A stretch of 14,011 nucleotides of DNA. It comes from Massilia sp. (GTDB lineage Bacteria > Pseudomonadota > Gammaproteobacteria > Burkholderiales > Burkholderiaceae_D). The stretch lies in the NCBI GenBank assembly GCA_028291845.1, contig JAQGNM010000074.1, positions 1 through 14,011 on the forward strand. Direction: 5' to 3'. Shown piece by piece: positions 1 through 7,099 of this stretch (position 1 is the stretch's first letter; each line of letters opens with the position of its first letter). The notes beneath the pieces are model-generated. The model worked only from the letters and a program-made list of their open reading frames with translations, did not search any database and was not told where the DNA came from. The position numbers and the translations under genes are program-made.

Positions 1-1
1 C

Positions 2-286
2 GGCGGCGCCAACATCTACCCGGTCGAGATCGAGGAGGCGCTGTATGCGCACCCGGCGATCGTCGAATGCGCCGTGGTCGGCGTGCCCGACGAGCTCTAC
101 GGCGAAGCGGTCAAGGCGTGCGTGGTCACCAGGACGGGAATGCCGGTGTCGGCCGAGGCGCTGCAGCAGCATTGCCGGCAGCGGCTGGCTGCGTACAAGA
201 TCCCGGCGATCGTCGAATTCCTCGACGAATTGCCGAAAGGCCCGACCGGCAAGATCCTCAAGCGGATGTTGACCTCCAAAGCCTGA
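2..286 (+). CDS. Acyl-CoA synthetase (AMP-forming), C-terminal fragment
   Basis: This is the 3' end of an ANL-superfamily acyl-CoA ligase, which activates a carboxylic acid to its acyl-CoA with ATP through an acyl-adenylate. The open frame runs in from the left edge, so the adenylation core is missing and only about 94 codons are visible. The fragment opens with GGANIYPVEIEEAL, the hinge and start of the mobile C-terminal domain. It continues with AVVGVPDELYGEAVKA and ends with LPKGPTGKILKRML, in which the lysine after PTG is the conserved adenylation lysine. Stop is TGA at 284-286. It points away from the neighbouring TetR gene and is followed directly by a decayed ABC ATPase fragment. It probably supplies the CoA ester used by the beta-oxidation-type genes of this window, which is inference from proximity. 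Acid chain length or type cannot be judged from this domain. Confidence 0.93.
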   Translation, partial: GGANIYPVEIEEALYAHPAIVECAVVGVPDELYGEAVKACVVTRTGMPVSAEALQQHCRQRLAAYKIPAIVEFLDELPKGPTGKILKRMLTSKA

Positions 287-310
287 ACCATTCCAGGTTT
301 GCCAGGTGTG

Positions 311-550
311 CTTCCAAGGTCGTTACCGCAGTCGATCACGTCAGCCTGCGTGCAAGCTCGCCACCTCCATGCACTGATCGGTCCAACGGCGCGGGCAACA
401 CACCGTGCTTCAAGCTGCTGACCAAGTTCCTGGTCCCGAGCGCGGGCCAGGTTCTTTTCCACAACCGCGGCATTACCCAAGCGAAGCCAGGCTGGACAGC
501 CGCCGATTGCGCAGCGCCGATCGCGGCGCATGCGTCCGTTTGCTGTCGGC
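311..550 (+). pseudogene. Decayed fragment of a LivG-type ABC transporter ATP-binding gene
   Basis: Between the CoA ligase and the TetR terminator lies recognisable but broken coding sequence for the N-terminal part of a branched-chain amino acid-type ATPase (LivG). One frame reads VTAVDHVSLRA (322-354), then, after a frame change, HALIGP (around 374-391), then SNGAGN.PCFKLLTKFLVPSAGQ and VLFHNRGITQAKP (about 391-489). LivG proteins normally carry HALIGPNGAGKTT, then C-F-x-LLT-K-F-x-P, then D-I-T-x-x-x-P. Here the Walker A is split by a one-base loss at GGTCCAACGG and its lysine codon reads AAC (Asn). No start codon, no signature motif and no Walker B follow. Weak resemblance continues to about 550 (RG..VR...SA). 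It cannot make a working ATPase. It may be a relic of a transporter once adjacent to the CoA ligase; livF/H/M genes survive at the right end of the window. Confidence 0.75.
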
Positions 551-565
551 TACCACATCATGAAT

Positions 566-603
566 GAAAAATAATCGATCGATGCACCACGTGGGGTGCA
601 TCG
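566..603 (-). terminator. Rho-independent terminator of the TetR gene
   Basis: A perfect 9-bp stem, CGATGCACC (580-588) pairing with GGTGCATCG (595-603), encloses a 6-nt loop. Read on the minus strand it is followed by a T-rich tract (complement of 566-575). It begins 9 bp after the regulator's TAA stop, which is where an intrinsic terminator should be. Confidence 0.75.
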
Positions 604-611
604 CGTGCCGA

Positions 612-1262
612 TTAATTGAACAGTGCCCGGTTCACGAACTCGACGTAAGTATCCACAACGACCTTGGGAATGGGCTTGACGGCCCCTTCGCCGTTGAACG
701 CATATCGCTGCGCCAGATAGGTACGCGTGGACAGCAACATATACACGAGCGGTTCAAGCTGCTCGACTGTATAACCTTTCACCTCGCCGCGTTCCAGGCT
801 TCGGGTGAGGCTTCGGATGTAGCCCTCCGAGACATGCTTGAAATAGATTTTATGGGCTTCCGGCGCCATCGTCTCGGCTTCATTTACTAGACGATGGAAC
901 CATGGATGTTCGGCAAGGAAGTCGAAATACAGGACTATCCGTTGCTTCTCCCTTTCGGCGCCGAGGGCATCTGGACTCATGCGAGTACGGATGTACTCGG
1001 TCATTTCCAATCCCATTATCGGCAGCAGTTGATCCAGAATATCCTGCCTGGAACTGAAGTAATTGTAGAAAGTCCCCTGGGCTATCTGGGCCTGAGCGGT
1101 AATATTCGAAATGGAAGCACCTTCGTATCCCAGACGTCCAACGATTTTTACGGCAGCCTCAAGCAGCGCTCGATAGGTTTTCTCGGCCTTTTCCGCTCGG
1201 GTCAGATCGCGCGGGGGCGGTTTGCGGCGCGTTACTTTTAACTGGGTAAATTGTGTTTTCAA
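612..1262 (-). CDS. TetR/AcrR-family transcriptional regulator
   Basis: A 216-residue protein, within the usual TetR length range. The N-terminal domain starts after a basic arm rich in R/K/P (residues 10-28). The helix-turn-helix is at about 48-70, with GASISNITAQAQIAQGTFYNYF followed by SRQDILDQLL, a typical TetR signature. The C-terminal ligand and dimer domain is unassigned. The start is a TTG at 1260-1262; the next in-frame ATG lies well inside the DNA-binding domain, so TTG is the best start, although its ribosome site (GAG about 12 nt upstream) is weak. It lies downstream of etfA in the same direction with a 153-bp gap, and has its own terminator. A repressor of the adjacent acyl-CoA genes relieved by an acyl-CoA or acid is plausible, as for other TetR proteins beside beta-oxidation genes, but this is inference. 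Confidence 0.9.
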   Translation of the reverse strand: MKTQFTQLKVTRRKPPPRDLTRAEKAEKTYRALLEAAVKIVGRLGYEGASISNITAQAQIAQGTFYNYFSSRQDILDQLLPIMGLEMTEYIRTRMSPDALGAEREKQRIVLYFDFLAEHPWFHRLVNEAETMAPEAHKIYFKHVSEGYIRSLTRSLERGEVKGYTVEQLEPLVYMLLSTRTYLAQRYAFNGEGAVKPIPKVVVDTYVEFVNRALFN

Positions 1263-1337
1263 GACAGTAACCGCTCAGATTGAATGCATTTATTGAATAG
1301 GCCGGCGAACTCGATCGGCTCGCGCAGCGACGGTGGG

Positions 1338-1343
1338 ATTATA
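1338..1343 (-). promoter_or_regulatory. Possible -10 box for the TetR gene
   Basis: The minus strand carries an exact TATAAT about 75 bp upstream of the TTG start, in the etfA-tetR gap. No good -35 hexamer is found 16-18 bp upstream, so it may be weak or activator-dependent, or tetR may be read from the etfA transcript. The rest of 1263-1415 shows no gene and no clear terminator after etfA. Confidence 0.3.
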
Positions 1344-1415
1344 CGCCCTGTGATTCAGCCGGCATTCATCCGTCACCGAAAATGAGTTTCTCGATGAGAT
1401 CTTAATCAGGCATTT

Positions 1416-2345
<930 letters not shown>

Positions 2346-2398
2346 TTAGCTTCCTAAATTGTAAATACTGGGATAAAACATGCGTATTGAACTGGTTT

Positions 2399-2560
2399 CT
2401 AATCCGACTCGCATTGCGCTAAAGGTGTAGTCGGGGTAACGAATTTCCATTTCAACTGGCGTTGGATCTGTTCAATGTCCGGCAGCGGATCAGAACTGGC
2501 GCGGCGCTCATTGAGCCACTCTCTGATCTGTTGCTTGGTTGGCTGATGTATCGTATTCAT
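2399..2560 (-). CDS. Small hypothetical protein (53 aa) between etfB and etfA
   Basis: An ATG-to-TAG frame of 54 codons encodes a 53-residue, charged, soluble protein beginning MNTIHQPTKQQIREWLNERR. It continues through a proline-containing linker (SSDPLPDIEQIQRQLKWKF) and ends LAQCESD. Predicted character: two short amphipathic helices, with two tryptophans (residues 15 and 37), no signal peptide and no membrane segment. It lies in the same direction as etfB and etfA, 53 bp upstream of etfA and 27 bp downstream of the MITE-like repeat. No convincing Shine-Dalgarno sequence precedes the ATG, which lowers confidence. The composition looks like a real protein rather than a chance frame. I do not recognise a family with certainty and assign no function. 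Confidence 0.45.
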   Translation of the reverse strand: MNTIHQPTKQQIREWLNERRASSDPLPDIEQIQRQLKWKFVTPTTPLAQCESD

Positions 2561-2587
2561 CGCTGGTTATCGGGTATTAAAAAATTG

Positions 2588-2754
2588 CTAGGGAAGCACT
2601 GATTTATTCTGGCGGATGGAATCGGTCACGCAAAAAGTGCTCAGCAAGGCGCAACACCGCAGACATGCCGGGGCATGGCGAGGATTTGCAACGCAGCTGA
2701 GCGCTTTTTGCGTGTGCCGAGTCCGCCGTCATGAATTAATCAGTGCTTCCCTAG
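2588..2754. mobile_element. MITE-like near-palindromic element with CTAG flanks
   Basis: CTAG at 2588-2591 and 2751-2754 flanks a 159-bp element (2592-2750) with terminal inverted repeats GGAAGCACTGATT, perfect over 13 bp (17 bp counting CTAG) and continuing after one mismatch. A second inverted pair lies inside: CACGCAAAAAGTGCTCAGC (2627-2645) matches the complement of 2696-2714 with one mismatch. The centre is a small hairpin CATGCC-GG-GGCATG (2664-2677). The whole element can thus fold on itself. It has no coding capacity. CTAG target duplication and GGAAG-type ends resemble IS5-group elements, so I infer a non-autonomous derivative of such an element. CTAG is itself palindromic, so duplication cannot be proved from one copy. 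The right CTAG contains the etfB stop codon. Confidence 0.75.
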
Positions 2755-3500
2755 ATGACCTTGGCTTCGTTTCTGAGCTTGTTCACCAATGCGCCGACGT
2801 CGTTGACTACAATTCCGGCACTGCGCCTGGGCGGTTCGGTCACTTCGAGGGTTTTCAGGCGCGGCGTCACATCTATCCCGAGATCGGCCGGTTTGAACGT
2901 TTCCAGCGTTTTTTTCTTCGCTTTCATGATGTTAGGCAGTGTCACGTAGCGCGGCTCGTTCAAGCGCAGATCGGTGGTGACGATCGCTGGCAGGCTCAGC
3001 CTGATGGTTTCCAGGCCACCGTCGACTTCGCGGGTGACGGTGGCCACGCCGCTTTCCAGGGTGACCTTGGAGGCAAAGGTGGCCTGCGGCCAGCCCAGCA
3101 GGGCGGCCAGCATCTGACCGGTCTGGTTGCAATCGTCATCGATGGCTTGCTTGCCCAGGATGATGAGCTGTGGCTGTTCCCGCTCGGCCACCGCTTTCAA
3201 TAGCTTGGCCACCGCCAGCGGCTGCAGTTCCACGCTGGTCTCGACCAGCACCGCGCGATCGGCGCCGATCGCCATGGCCGTGCGCAGGGTGTCCTGGCAC
3301 GCGCCCACGCCGCAGGACACGGCGATGACCTCGCTTACCTTGCCGGCTTCCTTGAGCCGCATGGCTTCTTCGACGGCGATTTCGTCGAACGGATTCATCG
3401 ACATTTTGACGTTGGCAATATCGACACCCGAGCCGTCGGATTTCACGCGGACCTTGACGTTGTAGTCCACCACGCGTTTGACTGGAACCAGTACTTTCAT
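2751..3500 (-). CDS. etfB: Electron transfer flavoprotein beta subunit (EtfB)
   Basis: A 249-residue protein, the standard EtfB length. It pairs with EtfA and holds the structural AMP, and its exposed recognition loop docks with acyl-CoA dehydrogenases. It starts MKVLVPVKRVVDYNVKVRVK. The region NPFDEIAVEEAMRLKE (36-51) and the nucleotide-binding stretch GKQAIDDDCNQTGQMLAALL (116-135) are typical. The EtfB signature, DLRLNEPRYVTLPNIMKAKK, is at 177-196. An AAGGG ribosome site lies just upstream of the ATG. It is 86 bp downstream of the SDR gene and probably cotranscribed with it and the acyl-CoA dehydrogenase. Its TAG stop lies within the CTAG flank of the MITE-like repeat, so the insertion left the protein C-terminus (EAKVI) intact. 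Confidence 0.97.
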   Translation of the reverse strand: MKVLVPVKRVVDYNVKVRVKSDGSGVDIANVKMSMNPFDEIAVEEAMRLKEAGKVSEVIAVSCGVGACQDTLRTAMAIGADRAVLVETSVELQPLAVAKLLKAVAEREQPQLIILGKQAIDDDCNQTGQMLAALLGWPQATFASKVTLESGVATVTREVDGGLETIRLSLPAIVTTDLRLNEPRYVTLPNIMKAKKKTLETFKPADLGIDVTPRLKTLEVTEPPRRSAGIVVNDVGALVNKLRNEAKVI

Positions 3501-3586
3501 AGCTTTGCCCTTGTGAGCGATTTGATATCAATGATTGGGTGCCGTTATGCTGGATGCGGCGGCCGACGCGGCCATCGGCTCCGCGA

Positions 3587-4363
3587 TCAACGGGCGCCGA
3601 GGACAGGAAATTTCGCATACCCGCTGTCCACGAGAATGAACTCTCCGGTGGTCTTTGCTGCGCCGGTACAAAGCCAATAGCACGCGTCGGCCACGTCTTC
3701 AGGCAATACGGTTGCCGCCAGGGTCGAATCGGCCACGAACGCCTTGCGCGCCGCTTCATACCTTTCGGCTCCTATTCCTTTCTCCAGCCAGCTCGTTTCG
3801 ACGATGCCTGGACCGACCGCATTGACCCGGATCGCGGGGCCGAGCGCACGCGCCAATCCAAAGGTCATCGCATTGAGCGCTCCCTTCGAGGCCATGTAGG
3901 CGATGCTCGAGCCAATGCCTGCGACCGAGGCGGTGGACGATACATTCACGATCGCGGCGCCGGGATTGGCGCGTAACAGCGGTGCAATCGCCCGCACCAT
4001 CTGGAATGCGCCGATGACATTGACCGCGTAAATATCATGGAAGTCGTGCGCGGACAATCCATCAAGGTCTCTGGAATCGACGAATCGCGTAGTACCGGCG
4101 TTGTTGACCAAGGCGTCCGCCCTTCCCCATTTGTCGTCGACCGCCTTGGCAAGCGCCCTGCAGTCATTGTCATCGGCCACATTTGCTTTGATCAGCAGAA
4201 CTTCGGCGCCCAGTGCGCGGCATTCGTCGGCGACAGCCTGCGCCGGCGCCGGATCGCGCGAATAGTTGATGACGATATTGAAGCCATTACGGGCGAACAG
4301 ACGGGCCGTTGCAGCGCCGATGCCGGACGACGAACCTGTGATGATGGCGACTCTCTTGCTCAT
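3587..4363 (-). CDS. Short-chain dehydrogenase/reductase (SDR), FabG-like
   Basis: A 258-residue classical SDR that interconverts an alcohol and a ketone using NAD(P)H. The cofactor motif TGSSSGIG is at 9-16, NNAG at 87-90, the structural Asn at 115 (NVIG), the catalytic Ser at 143 (NVSSTAS) and the YMASK motif at 156-160. The proline-glycine motif is NAVGPGIVET (181-190). Arg36 after the second strand (NYSRD) suggests an NADP(H) preference, which is inference. Stop is TGA and the ATG at 4361-4363 has only a weak upstream AGG. It sits 113 bp downstream of the acyl-CoA dehydrogenase and upstream of etfB. In this context a 3-hydroxyacyl-CoA dehydrogenase or 3-oxoacyl reductase role fits, but SDR substrate cannot be read from motifs. 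Confidence 0.9.
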   Translation of the reverse strand: MSKRVAIITGSSSGIGAATARLFARNGFNIVINYSRDPAPAQAVADECRALGAEVLLIKANVADDNDCRALAKAVDDKWGRADALVNNAGTTRFVDSRDLDGLSAHDFHDIYAVNVIGAFQMVRAIAPLLRANPGAAIVNVSSTASVAGIGSSIAYMASKGALNAMTFGLARALGPAIRVNAVGPGIVETSWLEKGIGAERYEAARKAFVADSTLAATVLPEDVADACYWLCTGAAKTTGEFILVDSGYAKFPVLGAR

Positions 4364-4420
4364 GCTGTAAACCTGTCTGCTGCCCGAGGCTTGCCGGGCG
4401 AATGTTGGGACCCAGGCTAG

Positions 4421-4441
4421 CGCCGGCGCCGAGAGCCGGCG
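4421..4441. repeat. Intercistronic hairpin between acyl-CoA dehydrogenase and SDR genes
   Basis: CGCCGGC (4421-4427) and GCCGGCG (4435-4441) form a 7-bp GC stem with a 7-nt loop. No T-tract follows on either strand, so it is not a clear terminator. It could stabilise or process the polycistronic mRNA. Confidence 0.4.
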
Positions 4442-4476
4442 GGCCGTGAATCACGAATGCGATGCGACCTCGGGTT

Positions 4477-5613
4477 TCAATCCTTGAGGATGTGCCGGCT
4501 GATCAGAATTTTCTGCACTTCGCTGCTGCCTTCATAGATCTGCAATACCTTGGCGTCCCGATAGAATTTTTCGACCGGATAATCCGACAGGAAGCCATAA
4601 CCGCCGTGGATCTGGATCGCTTCTGAACACACTTTTTCCGCCATTTCCGATGCGAAAAGCTTGACCATCGAAGCCTCCACCGGAACGACGTGTCCCAGAT
4701 CCTTGTCCCGCGCAACGTTCAGCAGCATCGTGCGCGCAACAGTAATTTGCGTGGCCATGTCCGCGAGACGAAATGCGATGGTTTGGTGCTCCGCCAATGG
4801 CTTGCCGAAGGTCTTGCGCTCACGCGCATAGGCAATCGAGCATTCGAGCGCGGCGCGGGCAACGCCGACGGCTTGGGCGGCAATCGCGATGCGACCGGCG
4901 GTAAGGAAAGACAGGATGATCTTGTACCCCTCGCCCGGTTGGCCGAGGATGTCGTCGGCCGATACTTCCATGTCCTCGAGGGCGATCTGGCAGGTGTCGC
5001 AGTTGCGGTGACCGAGTTTTTCTTCGACCCGGCTGACCTTGTATCCCGGATTGTCGGTACGCGTAACGAAACAGGTGATTCCCTTGCTGCCTTTGGAGGG
5101 ATCGGTAACTGCAATGATCATGGCGACATTTGCCGTCCTTCCTGACGTCACGAACTGTTTCGTTCCATTGAGGATGTATTTGTCTCCCTGGCGAACTGCC
5201 TTGGTCTTGATTGCCGCGGCATCGGAGCCGGCATCGGGCTCGGTCAATAACAGGGCGCCGAACAGTTTGCCCTGAGCCAATGGCTGAAGCAGCCGTGCCT
5301 TCTGCTCGTCGGTGCCGTATTCCTGGAGGGCGGCACATACCGGCGAGTTATGTACGTTCATCATGTTGCAAATGCCGCAGTCGGCTGCCGCCAGTTCTTC
5401 GGTTGCGAGGATGTAGGAAACGAAGTCGGCGCCGGCGCCGCCCCATTTCTCATCCACGCAGATCCCCATCAGGCCCAGTTCGCCGAGATGGCTCAGGATG
5501 TGGGTCGGAACAATATGGTCCCGCTCCCAGGCATGCACGTTCGGTGTGATCTCTTTCTTTGCGAATTCACGCGCCGTGTCGCGAATCATTTCCTGCTCGT
5601 TGGTGAGGATCAT
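4477..5613 (-). CDS. Acyl-CoA dehydrogenase
   Basis: A 378-residue FAD-dependent acyl-CoA dehydrogenase, full length for the short/medium/branched-chain group. It introduces the alpha-beta double bond and passes electrons to EtfAB. Visible features are the N-terminal helical domain, the middle-domain motif LLTEPDAGSD (122-131), FVTSG (154-158), the C-terminal RKTFGKPLAEHQ (266-277), and IQIHGGYGFLSDYPVEKFYRDAK (333-355). The motif QIYEGSSEVQKI (358-369) places a glutamate at 361, where short- and medium-chain enzymes have the catalytic base. AAAGG precedes the ATG at a good distance. It is the first gene after a strong candidate promoter and heads a likely ACAD-SDR-etfB-etfA transcript. Butyryl-, isobutyryl/2-methylbutyryl- or cyclic-acyl-CoA substrates are all possible. 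Confidence 0.95.
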   Translation of the reverse strand: MILTNEQEMIRDTAREFAKKEITPNVHAWERDHIVPTHILSHLGELGLMGICVDEKWGGAGADFVSYILATEELAAADCGICNMMNVHNSPVCAALQEYGTDEQKARLLQPLAQGKLFGALLLTEPDAGSDAAAIKTKAVRQGDKYILNGTKQFVTSGRTANVAMIIAVTDPSKGSKGITCFVTRTDNPGYKVSRVEEKLGHRNCDTCQIALEDMEVSADDILGQPGEGYKIILSFLTAGRIAIAAQAVGVARAALECSIAYARERKTFGKPLAEHQTIAFRLADMATQITVARTMLLNVARDKDLGHVVPVEASMVKLFASEMAEKVCSEAIQIHGGYGFLSDYPVEKFYRDAKVLQIYEGSSEVQKILISRHILKD

Positions 5614-5686
5614 GGTGGCCTTTCTGAATGAGTAATGGGTATTGGAAAATCAAAGAGAACTTGCTGCACCAGTCCGTATTCTTCCC

Positions 5687-5715
5687 AGCATATTTGCCGC
5701 GGGACCGGATGTCAA
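5687..5715 (-). promoter_or_regulatory. Sigma70-type promoter of the acyl-CoA dehydrogenase operon
   Basis: On the minus strand TTGACA (complement of 5710-5715) and TATGCT (complement of 5687-5692) are separated by exactly 17 bp. The -35 is a perfect consensus and the -10 matches 4 of 6. It lies 74 bp upstream of the dehydrogenase ATG in a 205-bp gap otherwise free of genes. Confidence 0.6.
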
Positions 5716-5743
5716 TTTAAATATGACCGGTGACTCGTAATTC

Positions 5744-5757
5744 ATTATTTTAATAAT
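5744..5757. promoter_or_regulatory. AT-rich palindrome upstream of the acyl-CoA dehydrogenase promoter
   Basis: ATTATT-TT-AATAAT is a perfect inverted repeat in an AT-rich patch, about 28 bp upstream of the -35 box at 5710-5715 (minus-strand direction). It could be an UP element or a regulator site. No second copy was noticed in front of tetR or the transporter gene, so a link to the TetR protein is not shown. Confidence 0.35.
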
Positions 5758-5779
5758 TCAGGCGCCTGCAGTGTTGTCC

Positions 5780-5796
5780 CGGCCGGTTTACGGCCG
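5780..5796. repeat. Small hairpin downstream of the enoyl-CoA hydratase gene
   Basis: CGGCCG (5780-5785) and CGGCCG (5791-5796) form a 6-bp stem with the loop GTTTA, 23 bp beyond the hydratase stop. No T-tract follows on the minus strand, so it is at most a weak terminator. Confidence 0.3.
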
Positions 5797-5818
5797 ACCT
5801 ATCAACATGCAAACCAAG

Positions 5819-6586
5819 CTATTGGTCGCGGAAATTCGGCGTGCGCTTTTCGATGAACGCGGCCATGCCTTCCTTTGCATCGAAGGTGGTCAGCGCAATC
5901 GCGGCCAGGTCCGATTCGATCTTCAAGCCGTCATGCAAGGTTGCATCCTGCGAGCGCAGCACTGCCTGGCGGGCAAGCCACAACGCCGGGATGCCGTGGC
6001 CGGAAAATTCTCGGACGAACGCCGTCGCCGCCTCCATTGGATCGCCTTCGATCACGCGATTGACCAAGCCCAGCGAGAAGGCTTCCATGCAGTCGACCTG
6101 CCTTCCCGTCATGATCAGTTCCAGTGCGCGCCCCGCGCCGATTGCCCGCGTCAGCCTTTGGGTGCCGCCATAACCTGGAATCAGGCCCAGTTTGATCTCG
6201 GGAAGGCCGAGTTTTGCGTTGGCCGTCGCCAGCCTGAATGTGCAGGCCAGCGCCAGTTCCAGGCCACCGCCGAATGCATAGCCATTGATCAGCGCCACCG
6301 ACGGTATCGGAAGGGTGTCGAGCTTGCTGAAAACCTCCTGCCCGAATTCGAGTCCGCGCTTTTGCGCAAACAGCGTATGGCCGGACAGTTCCTTCACATC
6401 GGCTCCGGCGCAGAATGCCCGCTTGCCGGCGCCTGTAATCAGCAGCGCTCTGGCATCCGATGCGGCAACTTCGTCCAGCGCCGCACCGATATCCCGGACC
6501 AGGCCGAAATTAAGCGCATTCAATGCATCCTGACGGTTCAGCGTCAGTACGGCGATATCATCCTGACGTTTCAGTTCGACTGCCAT
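5819..6586 (-). CDS. Enoyl-CoA hydratase/isomerase (crotonase family)
   Basis: A 255-residue crotonase-fold protein that most likely adds water to a 2-enoyl-CoA, the step after acyl-CoA dehydrogenation. CAGADVKEL (59-67) and NGYAFGGGLELAL (101-113) form the CoA pocket and oxyanion hole. Both catalytic glutamates of true hydratases are present: Glu110 in GGGLE and Glu130 in LPEIKLG, followed by IPGYGGTQRLTR (136-147). The frame is open for 17 codons further upstream to 6637. The ATG at 6584-6586 is chosen because AAAGGA lies about 6 nt before it and the protein then starts MAVELKRQDD, as in the family. It sits 63 bp downstream of the thioesterase gene and is probably cotranscribed with it. Confidence 0.93.
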   Translation of the reverse strand: MAVELKRQDDIAVLTLNRQDALNALNFGLVRDIGAALDEVAASDARALLITGAGKRAFCAGADVKELSGHTLFAQKRGLEFGQEVFSKLDTLPIPSVALINGYAFGGGLELALACTFRLATANAKLGLPEIKLGLIPGYGGTQRLTRAIGAGRALELIMTGRQVDCMEAFSLGLVNRVIEGDPMEAATAFVREFSGHGIPALWLARQAVLRSQDATLHDGLKIESDLAAIALTTFDAKEGMAAFIEKRTPNFRDQ

Positions 6587-6649
6587 AACGATCCTTTCAT
6601 GTTGGTCACCCAGGGATTCCCGGCTTCGTGTTGCCATCCAAAATGCGCA

Positions 6650-7099
6650 TCAGTTGTTCGTATCGGACCGCAGCAGCTTTTCCATGCCGGCGCGCATGGA
6701 TGCGGTAATGGCTGCCGGTCTGCGGGTCTGCCGGTCGACGAACACATGAATGAAGTGTCCGGTAACCACCGGCTCGGCGCAGCTCGGGCGAAACAGCCCG
6801 ATTTCATAACGAACGCTCGAATTGCCGAGGCGGGCAACCCGCAGGCCGGCCTCCAGCTCTTCGGGGAACGAGGCAGGCTGGTGGTAGCGGCACATGCTCT
6901 CCACGACGAGGCCGATCACCTCACCGTTATGAATGTCCAACCCGCCGACCTCGATCGTGTACCTGTTCACGATGGTGTCGAAGTAGGAGTAATAAACGAC
7001 GTTGTTAACGTGGCCGTAGATGTCGTTATCCATCCAGCGCGTTTGAATGCGCGTGAAGTATGCGTAATCATTTCTGGCCGGCTGCGGCGATTGATCCAT
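6650..7099 (-). CDS. Acyl-CoA thioesterase (4HBT hotdog-fold family)
   Basis: A 149-residue single hotdog-domain protein, full length for the 4-hydroxybenzoyl-CoA thioesterase-like group. It would hydrolyse an acyl-CoA to free acid and CoA. The diagnostic stretch is TRWMDNDIYGHVNNVVYYSY (20-39). Asp24 is in the position of the family nucleophile or general base, with the conserved Asp26, His30 and Asn32/33 following. A strong ribosome site (GGAAAGGAAAG) precedes the ATG. It is the first gene of the minus-strand block, divergent from the substrate-binding-protein gene. In a degradative cluster it may recycle CoA or clear dead-end CoA esters; this is inference. Substrate unknown. Confidence 0.88.
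   Translation of the reverse strand: MDQSPQPARNDYAYFTRIQTRWMDNDIYGHVNNVVYYSYFDTIVNRYTIEVGGLDIHNGEVIGLVVESMCRYHQPASFPEELEAGLRVARLGNSSVRYEIGLFRPSCAEPVVTGHFIHVFVDRQTRRPAAITASMRAGMEKLLRSDTNN

Noticed and set aside
97..531. A 144-codon minus-strand frame over the CoA ligase end and the livG relic
   Set aside because: It overlaps a clear ligase C-terminus and a recognisable ATPase relic on the plus strand, has no ribosome site and shows no recognisable domain.
1263..1415. A TetR operator in the etfA-tetR gap
   Set aside because: Only short, imperfect repeats such as the direct repeat ATTGAAT are present; nothing with a convincing dyad was found.
2588..2754. Reading the inverted repeats as a CRISPR or REP array
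   Set aside because: There is only one inverted pair, no repeat-spacer periodicity and no cas gene; the CTAG flanks and terminal repeats fit a MITE better.
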